Below are positions 17,014 through 25,097 of a DNA stretch of 64,000 bases, piece after piece. How positions within the stretch are numbered: the first letter of the stretch is position 1; every line of letters starts with the position of its first letter. The notes beneath the pieces are model-generated. The model was not told the origin of the DNA. It saw nothing but the letters and a program-made list of their open reading frames with translations, and did no database searches. Source of the stretch: Acetomicrobium sp. UBA5826. GTDB taxonomy: Bacteria; Synergistota; Synergistia; Synergistales; Acetomicrobiaceae. The position numbers were made by a program, and so were the translations under genes. The stretch spans positions 33,475 to 97,474 of the forward strand of contig NZ_DJHF01000003.1 in the NCBI RefSeq assembly GCF_002433005.1, given 5' to 3'.

Positions 17014-17744
17014 TTACGATCGTTGCTCACAGGTGATGAGCATCCAACCTCCATACAGGTCCTTTACGGTAATGGGTATTCCTGATCGCCTCAATGCATC
17101 TGATACCAAGTTTACATTGCCTGCCCGAAGCAACACTACCGGCGTTTTGCCATTGCGAAACGTTGCTATGACCTTTTCTGACAACTGGTCCGACATGCCG
17201 GGGTTTATGTGATCCAATATCTCATCCCTATAGAAAGCAAGGCCGTTCAGCTTTTTATCGTAGACTACAAGAAGCTGAAAACTCCTGGCAGCGATGGCTT
17301 CATCAATGCTCGCACTAAGCCTTTTCATGTCGTGGGGTGAGGAGACGACGGAAGTGCCCGAAAGGGCCTTAAGCGCCACGATGAAGATGCAACTGGATAT
17401 GGCAAGGATTCGTATTATGCTTCTTTTTTTATCACGTTGAGATCTAAAAAGGCCGCCAGTGCCCGTCCCATGATCAAGGACAGGGGAAGAAAAAGCGGCA
17501 ATATGTAAAGCTGGAGCTTGGACTTAGCCATGAAAAACAGGACCAGCGACAGCAGCTGAAGGCCAAGCAGTGTCGGCTCAAGGTAATTCCCGCTGCGCAA
17601 CATCTCGCGGGCCACTTCAGCGTACCTTCCTTCGGTGGTCTCGTATAAGCCCCTGCTTCCCTGAAAGGCTATGGAGGCAAGCAATGCCAAAAGGACTACG
17701 AAGAGAAATTGCCTGCGTGAGGAAGTTTTACTTTGCGTGGACAA
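17014..17744 (-). pseudogene. Broken ArnT-like membrane glycosyltransferase
   Basis: The frame from 17744 begins as an ArnT/GT83 enzyme (ASIAFQGSRGLYETTEGRYA...YLEPTL, normally the first periplasmic loop with catalytic acids), then jumps after about residue 58 directly into late membrane segments (LFFMAKSKLQLYILPLFLPLS), so some 300 residues are missing in frame. A second lesion is a frameshift near 17430 in a run of seven A: the 17744 frame stops at 17415, while the last membrane segment and the C-terminal periplasmic domain continue in another frame (SIIRILAISSCIFIVALKAL, then to 17014). Its start overlaps the LAB_N gene by 17 bases, so it was part of the operon. Non-functional as a glycosyltransferase. 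Confidence 0.85.
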
Positions 17745-17928
17745 TTTCTTTATGTTCTCTTAGGATGAAGTATATGTTTCGTATATAGATGAATACCCCA
17801 CTGGCCTGCCCAACCATGAAAACGGGGTCACGCCTTGCTGCAGCATATATGAAAAGCAATATCCCCCCTACGAGGCTCAATATCCAAAAGGGAGAGGAGA
17901 ACTTAATCATGGTTCCCTTAATGTGCAA
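17728..17928 (-). CDS. Small LAB_N (lipid A biosynthesis N-terminal) membrane protein
   Basis: A 66-residue protein with two membrane segments and the recognisable LAB_N pattern (FWILSLVGGILLFIYAAARRDPVFMVGQASGVFIYIRNIYFI). LAB_N domains accompany glycolipid glycosyltransferases and lipid A modification enzymes; their own activity is not settled. It overlaps the upstream epimerase by 11 bases and the downstream broken ArnT gene by 17, which supports coupled expression. Confidence 0.85.
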   Translation of the reverse strand: MHIKGTMIKFSSPFWILSLVGGILLFIYAAARRDPVFMVGQASGVFIYIRNIYFILREHKEIVHAK

Positions 17929-18925
17929 GCACCGGCTTTAATTTGTTACTGTCAAGGCCCGCCTGCACCTTTTGGCGCCAATACTGCAGCATATCCCTTA
18001 CAGTGGCGGCAAGATCATGTTTGGGCCTCCAGCCTGTGGCTAATATGAGCTTTGACGAATCCCCCAGTATTATGGGTTCGTCTTTAGGCCGCAGCAGCAT
18101 CGAGTCTATTTGCACATCGAAGGAAGTATTCAGCTCTTTCTCAATGATTTCTATAATCTCATTAACTGCATATGCTTTCTGGGCACTGATGTTGTAAGCT
18201 TCGCCAGGCATGCCCCTTTGGGCAAGCAAGATAAGGGCGGAAACCAAGTCCCTGACGTCAAGTATGGCCCTGCGGCTTTTTGTGTTTCCTACCCGAAGTA
18301 TGGGTGGGATGTTGCCCTTTTCTATCTGGGCTGCTCTAAAGGTCAGATCTGAACATACGTCGCCCGTCTTTCTCGGCCCCGTTGTGTTAAATATCCTGGC
18401 CCTTATGCCTTTGATGCCCCATGTGGCCCAATATTGATATGTAAGGAGATCTTGGGCGGCCTTGCTTACTCCGTACGGATGCAGGGGAAGCAAGGCGTGA
18501 TCTTCATTTATTGGGACTTCTTGCTCGCTAACATAGCCGTAAGCGGCGCTGGAGCATGCCACGACCACCGTAGGGTCGTAGAAATCTTTGGCTTGTATGA
18601 GCTTTATCGCCTCGAATAAATTTGCAGTGCCTATGACGTTTGTCTCCAAGGTCTCTTGCGGCCTGTCCCACGAGACGGCAGGGAAGCTTTGGGCTGCCAG
18701 ATGATATATGAAATTTGGCCTGTATCGTTCGACAATTCTGTAGAGATCCTCGAAGTAGCGTACGTCCGTCTCCACAAATATGGCCTTCCCCTCGATTTCT
18801 TTCATATCAATCGTAGGTTTGTAATAAGAAGCTATGATATTGTCTTTTCCCGCAAGGCAAGAGAGCCTGTCTATGAGATGACTTCCTATCATTCCGCCGG
18901 CTCCTGTTATTAATATCAAGATCAT
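17918..18925 (-). CDS. NAD-dependent nucleotide-sugar epimerase/dehydratase
   Basis: An extended short-chain dehydrogenase. The NAD-binding TGAGGMIGSHL is at residues 7-17, the catalytic Tyr-Lys in HPYGVSKAAQD, and GDVCSDLTFRAAQIE and ILDVRDLVSAL follow the GDP-mannose 4,6-dehydratase/UDP-glucose epimerase pattern. 335 residues is normal. ATG 18925 follows GGGAGGTGCG and overlaps the kinase stop by 4 bases. With the sugar kinase next to it, it probably makes an activated sugar (heptose- or deoxyhexose-like) for cell-surface glycans; the exact product is not determinable. Confidence 0.85.
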   Translation of the reverse strand: MILILITGAGGMIGSHLIDRLSCLAGKDNIIASYYKPTIDMKEIEGKAIFVETDVRYFEDLYRIVERYRPNFIYHLAAQSFPAVSWDRPQETLETNVIGTANLFEAIKLIQAKDFYDPTVVVACSSAAYGYVSEQEVPINEDHALLPLHPYGVSKAAQDLLTYQYWATWGIKGIRARIFNTTGPRKTGDVCSDLTFRAAQIEKGNIPPILRVGNTKSRRAILDVRDLVSALILLAQRGMPGEAYNISAQKAYAVNEIIEIIEKELNTSFDVQIDSMLLRPKDEPIILGDSSKLILATGWRPKHDLAATVRDMLQYWRQKVQAGLDSNKLKPVLAH

Positions 18926-19941
18926 CGCACCTCCCAGCTGTATAATCCCATATCAGTGAAGGAATAATTGACGGTTTGTACCCCTTCGTCCTGCAGCACT
19001 TTAGTAATTGCATATCTTTTGTCGGGTTTGGCGAAAAAGAACATGAACCCGCCGCCACCTGCTCCCGAGACTTTTCCTCCCAAAGCGCCGACCGATTTGG
19101 CCTTTTCGTAGATGGCGTCGATCTTTGGGGTCGTTATGCCTGCGGTAAAACGTTTTTTTGATTTCCATGCCTCGTCTAAGAGAAGGCCAAAGTCGTCGAG
19201 ATTATCAGTCAGCAGCGCGGCCTTCATGGCTATGGCAAGCTCTTTGGCCTTGTCAAGTGACTTTAATGTCTCCTCGTTGCCTGAGGCCATATCCTTTATC
19301 TGAGAGCTCAAGATCTTCGACGAATCGTGAGAGCCTCCCACGTAGGCCAGGATCAGTCTATGATTGAGCTCGCAGACCACGTCATTTCGCAGCCTCAAGG
19401 GGTTGACTATCGTCTTCGTGCCATTGAACTCTATGAAGTTAAAGCCACCGAAGGCAGCAGCGTATTGATCCTGTCTACCGCCTTTGATGCCCAGCTCATG
19501 TCTTTCGATTTGGTAGGCCATCTCGGCCACCTCATAGGGCGTCATGGGAAGGTTGAGCCAATGTCTAAATGTCCCGACGACTGCGACGCAGACAGCAGAA
19601 GATGACCCCAAACCCGAACCGGGAGGAGCATCGTTATGTATCCGTAACCTAAAACCATGACTGACGTTGTAAGCTTTTCTCATGAAGTTAACTACACCTT
19701 TTATCAAGTCGAGGTGTCCGTCGTAAGCCAAAAACTGATCCACGTCGTATTTCAGGGCTGCATCGTAATCTATGCTTTCTATCTCTATGGTCTTATCGAC
19801 GAGCGGAGACAGGCTCACGGTAGCGTATCGATCGATAGTGGCATTCATGACAACGCCTCCGTGTCTCTCACAGTACGGGGAGACGTCAGTCCCGCCGCCG
19901 CCAAAGCTTATCCTCAAAGGAACCCTTGATCTTATTAACAT
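18922..19941 (-). CDS. GHMP-family sugar kinase (heptose/fucose kinase-like)
   Basis: The N-terminus MLIRSRVPLRISFGGGGTDV, the ATP loop PPGSGLGSSSAVCVAV and the C-terminal GGKVSGAGGGGFMFFF are those of the D-glycero-D-manno-heptose 7-phosphate kinase (HddA)/L-fucokinase branch. It phosphorylates a free sugar or sugar phosphate for nucleotide activation. I choose ATG 19941, 9 bases after GTGAGG; the GTG at 19956 overlaps the upstream stop and lacks a ribosome site. It sits in the five-gene envelope operon. Confidence 0.88.
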   Translation of the reverse strand: MLIRSRVPLRISFGGGGTDVSPYCERHGGVVMNATIDRYATVSLSPLVDKTIEIESIDYDAALKYDVDQFLAYDGHLDLIKGVVNFMRKAYNVSHGFRLRIHNDAPPGSGLGSSSAVCVAVVGTFRHWLNLPMTPYEVAEMAYQIERHELGIKGGRQDQYAAAFGGFNFIEFNGTKTIVNPLRLRNDVVCELNHRLILAYVGGSHDSSKILSSQIKDMASGNEETLKSLDKAKELAIAMKAALLTDNLDDFGLLLDEAWKSKKRFTAGITTPKIDAIYEKAKSVGALGGKVSGAGGGGFMFFFAKPDKRYAITKVLQDEGVQTVNYSFTDMGLYSWEVR

Positions 19942-19952
19942 GTTTTCAATCC

Positions 19953-22553
19953 TCACTTTAAAGCACTTATAGAATTAGCGCTCGCCGACCGTCCTATGGC
20001 ATAGTAGTACCATCCAACAGGAATGCCGTTTTTTCGTACAATCAGCTCTTTTACGCTTCCTACGTTCCAGCCATCTTTGACCAATTCGTCCAAACATAGA
20101 CTCTTAGGATCCGGACCGACCAGCACAATCACGTCACTATAAGCACGTAAACCTTTGTCTTTGGGAAACCAGTATTTGAACATCAGACTTTCGTGCCCGA
20201 AGAAGTTGGGACCGGCCGTGTATCTTACGCCCTCACCGTGGTCACGGCTTTTGCCTGCCAACTTCGTCCTGTAAAAGGAAAGTTCGCTTGCAATCATGTG
20301 CTTGTCCATGCCCAACACCAGGGGTTCGTGTCCCGTAGACAGCTCAAGCTCGTTTTCTATGGCCTCAACCTGTCTGGCCAGATCGCTCCATCCAAGTAAG
20401 GACAGATCACGGGGGTAAGCAGCAAAGGGTAGGCCTAAAACGAAGTAGTGCAAAGCTGCTCCAAAGATAAGATAGACAACTACAACAGTAGGGATCCAGG
20501 CCTTTCTGAGAAAATTAATAATTCGAGATGTAGTATCGCTTTCCATAACCTGATATGCCATTAAAGGAATTAGGCAAATCCAGGCAGGCCCCGTCCAGTT
20601 CAACTTGACCTCTCGAAATAAGCTAAAGGCCAAAAAGACACATGCCGGAAAAAGCGCCATGATCATGCAAAACCGAGATCTTCGGTCGCCCTTTGTGCCC
20701 AAAAAGGTGCCAGAAACAGCGACTAAACCGACAGGCGTAAGGAGCGCGGCTACATAGCCCAGAAATTGAGGCAGATAGAACCTAAAGGAACCGGCAAGCC
20801 TGTCGGATCCCTGAAAGACGAAAGATGCCCATCCATGTTTGGCGTTCCAGACGATGACAGGCGAAAAGATAAAAAGAGCAAGGATGGCAGCCAAGTAGGG
20901 CTCCTTTTTCTTTAACCATTGACGAGACATCGGGTCTATGGCCATGAACAACAAACTTGCTGGTGCCAGAAGGACGATGGTGTATTTGGAAAGCAGTCCC
21001 AGCCCGCCGCAAATGCCCACGCCCCACCAGGATGAACGTCGTTTGTCAAAAAATGCCTTGGCCAAGAAGTAAAGCGTCCCCGCCCAGCAGGCAGCAAGGG
21101 GAGCGTCAGGTGTCATAAGCATGCCTATCCCAAAGAAAAAGGGGAGTCCTGTCACTAAGAAAAGAGAGACGAAGGCAATTTCCCTACCGTAGAGCTTTCG
21201 TGCAAGGGCAAAGACGAACGCCCCCATAACCGCCCAAGAAACCAGTGCTCCTATCCTTACGCCAAATTCAGCGTTGCCGAAGACGGACGTAAAAAAGGCT
21301 ATGATCCAGGCCACCATGGGAGGGTGGTCGAGGTAGCCTATGTCCAGGTGCTGAGCGTAATTCCAGTAGTATGCTTCCTCATAAATCAGCTCCATCACTC
21401 CCATATAAAACAGGCGCAACACTATGGCATAAATCAGAAATATGACAGATACAGCCCGCCAGCGAAGCCCTTTATGTTTAGGTTTCAGAGGAAACACGAA
21501 GAAGGCATTCCCCACGTAATTTGAGACGGCGGCAGCAAAGATCCCCCCAATTACGGCTAATAAGGGTGGCCATCCTAATAATTGATTTAAGGTAGCAAGC
21601 ACTCCTCCCCGCAAAAACAGCGACGCCAAGGCCAAAAGCAGGAAACGTCCGAAGCCGGCGAAAGAAAGCCTTTGTGTATTGTCTTGCGCAAAGGACCATC
21701 TAGCATTGCACGTGAAGTTAAATGCAGTCGAGGCAAAAAAGCTAATCACGTGAGATTGTCCAATGGGAAATTTTAAGGCGATAAGAACAGAAAATACAAA
21801 AAGATCGAGAACCATGGCAAGAAGGCCCACAATCCCAAAGCGAATGCCACTTTTTGCCGACATGTTACCTCCGGCTAAGGCAGCCAGCCGACACAGATAA
21901 GACCATCCCATCTTTATGAGATTGATCTTTGAATGTCCGCTTGCCCTATCCTTGAAAGTTATGGGAACCTCAATTACCCTTAAGGATGGACCTCCTGCTA
22001 TGAGCGCCTCCATGCACACCTTAAAGCAAGCTTTCTCAGGATCGAGCGAGCGAAGCAGTTGGGGACGTACGGCAAAAAAGCCGGACATGGGGTCGCATAC
22101 GTCGACGAAGATCCTCGCTATGACAGTGGCGATAAAGGACGCCAGCCTCCTGTAGAAGGGCCATCCGGGCGTGGATCCTCCCTTTATGTAACGGCTTGCT
22201 ACGGTCATATCGCATGTGCCTTCCAATAAGGGCTTGACCAGGTCGGGGATGACCTCTGGCGGATGGCTCAAATCGGCGTCCATGACCACCAGGATATCAC
22301 CGGTGGCCGCACGGGCTCCCGCTATTACCGATTTGGCCACGCCTTTGTCGTCGTCGCGGGCAATGAGGCGTATGGGGTGATGTTCTTGCCATTTCAGGAC
22401 GTGTTCGCGCGTGCCGTCGGTAGAGCCATCGTCTACTACCAATATTTCAAGGTCATATGAAATCTCATCCTTAAGCGCGAAAATACGGAAAATAAGATCA
22501 TCGATATTTCCGACCTCGTTTATGGTGGGAACGATGACCGAGACCTTAGACAA
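19953..22553 (-). CDS. Three-domain membrane glycosyltransferase (DPM1-like GT2 + GtrA + ArnT/PMT-like)
   Basis: Three normally separate activities are fused. Residues 1-230 are a polyprenol-phosphate mannosyl/glucosyl transferase (VSVIVPTINEVGNI, VVDDGSTDGT, VVMDADLSHPP, DPMSGFFAVR). About 235-355 form a GtrA-like four-segment membrane domain, proposed in that family to help move the lipid-linked sugar. About 370-860 are a PMT_2/GT83-like transferase with many membrane segments and the family loop YEEAYYWNYAQHLDIGYLDHPPMVAW carrying acidic catalytic residues. One chain could thus make, move and use a polyprenyl-P-sugar to decorate lipid A or other glycans. TTG 22553 lies 7 bases after GGAGGG, better than TTG 22568. 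First gene of the operon. Confidence 0.88.
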   Translation of the reverse strand: MSKVSVIVPTINEVGNIDDLIFRIFALKDEISYDLEILVVDDGSTDGTREHVLKWQEHHPIRLIARDDDKGVAKSVIAGARAATGDILVVMDADLSHPPEVIPDLVKPLLEGTCDMTVASRYIKGGSTPGWPFYRRLASFIATVIARIFVDVCDPMSGFFAVRPQLLRSLDPEKACFKVCMEALIAGGPSLRVIEVPITFKDRASGHSKINLIKMGWSYLCRLAALAGGNMSAKSGIRFGIVGLLAMVLDLFVFSVLIALKFPIGQSHVISFFASTAFNFTCNARWSFAQDNTQRLSFAGFGRFLLLALASLFLRGGVLATLNQLLGWPPLLAVIGGIFAAAVSNYVGNAFFVFPLKPKHKGLRWRAVSVIFLIYAIVLRLFYMGVMELIYEEAYYWNYAQHLDIGYLDHPPMVAWIIAFFTSVFGNAEFGVRIGALVSWAVMGAFVFALARKLYGREIAFVSLFLVTGLPFFFGIGMLMTPDAPLAACWAGTLYFLAKAFFDKRRSSWWGVGICGGLGLLSKYTIVLLAPASLLFMAIDPMSRQWLKKKEPYLAAILALFIFSPVIVWNAKHGWASFVFQGSDRLAGSFRFYLPQFLGYVAALLTPVGLVAVSGTFLGTKGDRRSRFCMIMALFPACVFLAFSLFREVKLNWTGPAWICLIPLMAYQVMESDTTSRIINFLRKAWIPTVVVVYLIFGAALHYFVLGLPFAAYPRDLSLLGWSDLARQVEAIENELELSTGHEPLVLGMDKHMIASELSFYRTKLAGKSRDHGEGVRYTAGPNFFGHESLMFKYWFPKDKGLRAYSDVIVLVGPDPKSLCLDELVKDGWNVGSVKELIVRKNGIPVGWYYYAIGRSASANSISALK

Positions 22554-22568
22554 ATTCAATCCCTCCAA

Positions 22569-22919
22569 ATATTTATTTCAAAAGATGCGAAGCTAATTTT
22601 AGCTACCCTATGATGAAGTTTTCGTGAAGATTACCTTTGAGGGATCGTAAAATGATGATCTTGACGCCCTGAGCCCATGAAAATTTCTGTGTCAGGGTGC
22701 TTTCGTTGCATTGCACGCTTCGTTCAATCGGGTTGCCGTTGATATAAATATGGAGGGACAGCTTCCCTTGTCATTTTTCAGCAACCCTCATAACGATGCG
22801 GATGCTAGAAGGCCGACAGATAAGATCGAATTTTATGAAGTTGCGGTTACGAATTGGGCAAAATTACCTGGCAAGTCGTTGGTATATAATTAACGTTAAC
22901 ATTATTCTAGGAGAGTGAC
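22569..22919. other. Intergenic region without a supported gene
   Basis: This 350-base divergent gap holds a 60-codon ORF at 22711-22893 that I do not recognise and that has no ribosome site. The inverted pair GCCCTGA/TCAGGGT near 22660-22700 is weak. A TATAAT-like element lies near 22886, upstream of the response regulator, with no convincing -35. Confidence 0.5.
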
Positions 22920-23606
22920 ATGATGAGGGTTTTGATAGCAGACGACGATACCTCTCTCCTCGAACAACTTCGAGAGATCTTGGCCAGTGAGCGCTACACG
23001 GTAGATACTGCAAGCAATGGAATCGAGGCCATGGATAAGCTTTATGATGCTGTCTTCGATTTGGTGATACTGGACGTCATGATGCCCCATATAGATGGGT
23101 TGAATTTGCTTGAGCAAATACGAAAAGGAGGGATCAATATTCCGGTGTTAATGCTTACGGCAAAGGGGGACGTGGAGGACAAGGTCAAAGGGCTTAATCT
23201 AGGAGCTGATGACTATCTGGCAAAACCTTTTTCTATCGACGAATTACTTGCGCGCGTTCGCGCGTTATTGAGGAGATCTGAAGGCCGGCATAGTGCGATT
23301 TTGGATGCCAAAGGACTGAGATTAGACACGGTAAGCCGCAAGGTCACGAAAGATGGAGAGCCGATAGATCTCACCCAAAAAGAATTTTTAATCCTCGAAT
23401 TTCTGCTATACAACAAAAACAGGGTCGTATCGCGTTTCAGTTTGGCTGAACATGTATGGGGGGACGCCTTTGATCCCTTTACCATGTCTAATTTTATAGA
23501 TGTTCATATTAAAAATTTGCGCCGTAAACTCGGTGATGCCGGGAACGATAAAATCATTCAGACCGTACGTAGCGTTGGTTATATGATCGAAGATGGTGAA
23601 CAATGA
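22920..23606 (+). CDS. OmpR/PhoB-family response regulator
   Basis: The receiver domain (residues 1-115) has the acidic pair in ADDDTSLL, phospho-Asp near 52 in LVILDVMMP, Thr in MLTAKGD and Lys in YLAKPF. The C-terminal winged-helix domain (about 130-225) has the PhoB pattern ending in LRRKLGD...IQTVRSVGYMI. It is a DNA-binding regulator working with the adjacent kinase, whose start overlaps its stop (ATGA). Start ATG 22920 or 22923, both after AGGAGAGTG. The downstream exported repeat protein may be a target; this is inference. Confidence 0.92.
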   Translation: MMRVLIADDDTSLLEQLREILASERYTVDTASNGIEAMDKLYDAVFDLVILDVMMPHIDGLNLLEQIRKGGINIPVLMLTAKGDVEDKVKGLNLGADDYLAKPFSIDELLARVRALLRRSEGRHSAILDAKGLRLDTVSRKVTKDGEPIDLTQKEFLILEFLLYNKNRVVSRFSLAEHVWGDAFDPFTMSNFIDVHIKNLRRKLGDAGNDKIIQTVRSVGYMIEDGEQ

Positions 23607-24982
23607 CAGTAAGAAAAAGGATTATGCTTCTCATCGTTGGAACAGGTTTGGTGTCAGGCTTTCTCTTCTCCGGTGTGGTGTTTTATGAGTTTATAGAGCA
23701 ATCGTTCAGGCTTTTAGATTCCATGCTTGAGGAGGAAGCTTATAAGGTTATAGAGTTGCTGGAACACGAAAAAGGACAACCCAATTTGCATATAGATGAC
23801 GGGTACTGGATCGTGATTTACGACCGACAAAGCAGCGAAGTCATCTTTCGCTCAAACCTGGCAGACTTCGTCAGGCTTCCTTCGGTAAAACCAAGCTCTG
23901 CTGTCACCATAAGAGATGTAGTCGTAAACGATGCCTCCGGTAAAAGTAAGGTCGAAGCGTTCAGGCTTAGGGCCTTTCCGGTTTTCTTAGGCGATAAAGA
24001 TTATATCGTTCAAGTCGGTCGTTCCTTGGGAAAGGTTGAAGAAGAGATAAGAGAGCTGGTTTGGGGTATCCCACTGGGCCTCATTTTTTCTGTTTTAATT
24101 TTGATCCTCATCAGTCACTTTATAACGGGCAAAATACTAAAACCCATAAGTCAAATGAAAGATTTAGCACGAGATATAAGCGAGAAGAATCTAGAACAGC
24201 GGCTTCCCGTAAATGAGCAAGGGGATGAGTTTAACGAACTGGCGATGACGATCAACCAGATGCTTGACCGATTGCAGTACTCTTTCATGAGACAAAGAAA
24301 CTTTCTTTTCGATACATCTCATGAGCTTAAAACCCCGCTTGCTACCATAAGATTGGCCATCGGCGAAATTAGCTCTTCGGATATGGATAGCCTTTCTCCT
24401 TCGATAAGGGATAACCTTCTCAGATTGAACAATCAAGTGTTGCGAATGGAGCGGTTGGTCAAGGATCTTCTTGACATGTCGTCACTAGAAACCCTTTCCG
24501 GCCTCGATCTAAAGCCGGTACATTTAACCGAATTGCTTTCGGCTTTAATAGAGGATTACCAACTTTTATCCGACGCACGCAGCATCATGATGGAGGTCAA
24601 TCTCCCGGAAAATTTGTGGGTCAAAGGCGACGAGGAAAAATTACGACGTGCCTTCTCAAATCTTTTAGACAACGCAATTAAATACAACGAGGATGGCGGA
24701 CAGATAGTGATAAGGGCTAAACGTGAGGTCACAGAAACGGCAGTGATTGTTGTAATTATTGAAAATACCGGGCCGGGAGTGCCGGAAGAAGACCTGCCCA
24801 AGGTGTTTGATCAGTTTTACAGGGTCGAGAAATCGAGATCCTTAGATTATGGAGGATCTGGTTTGGGATTGTCCATTGTAAAAAGGATCATTGAGCTTCA
24901 TAAGGGGAAGGTCGATATTGAAAGCAAACCAGGTGTTAGGACGCGCGTTATTGTTCGACTGCCCGGATATAATACAAGATAA
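23603..24982 (+). CDS. Membrane sensor histidine kinase
   Basis: Partner of the preceding regulator. An N-terminal membrane segment (residues 8-28), a roughly 120-residue extracytoplasmic sensor, a second membrane segment (about 150-175), a HAMP linker (TGKILKPISQMKDLARDISE), a HisKA domain with phospho-His about 240 in HELKTPLATIRL, and an HATPase domain with NLLDNAIKYN, IENTGPGVPEEDLPKVFDQFYR and GGSGLGLSIVKRI. 459 residues. The stimulus is unknown; the cytoplasmic half is complete and should be active. Confidence 0.93.
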   Translation: MTVRKRIMLLIVGTGLVSGFLFSGVVFYEFIEQSFRLLDSMLEEEAYKVIELLEHEKGQPNLHIDDGYWIVIYDRQSSEVIFRSNLADFVRLPSVKPSSAVTIRDVVVNDASGKSKVEAFRLRAFPVFLGDKDYIVQVGRSLGKVEEEIRELVWGIPLGLIFSVLILILISHFITGKILKPISQMKDLARDISEKNLEQRLPVNEQGDEFNELAMTINQMLDRLQYSFMRQRNFLFDTSHELKTPLATIRLAIGEISSSDMDSLSPSIRDNLLRLNNQVLRMERLVKDLLDMSSLETLSGLDLKPVHLTELLSALIEDYQLLSDARSIMMEVNLPENLWVKGDEEKLRRAFSNLLDNAIKYNEDGGQIVIRAKREVTETAVIVVIIENTGPGVPEEDLPKVFDQFYRVEKSRSLDYGGSGLGLSIVKRIIELHKGKVDIESKPGVRTRVIVRLPGYNTR

Positions 24983-25097
24983 TTGGCACTAATATTGTTT
25001 TACTTAATGTGATGTCAAGGCGCGAAGATAAAGCCCAAGATTCGAGTTTTTCAATAGAAAGAATTTAGACCTTAAATAGGATCGAGGAGGTGTTTGT

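Noticed and set aside
22711..22893. 60-codon ORF in the gap before the response regulator
   Set aside because: No ribosome site and no recognisable family; kept only as part of the described gap.
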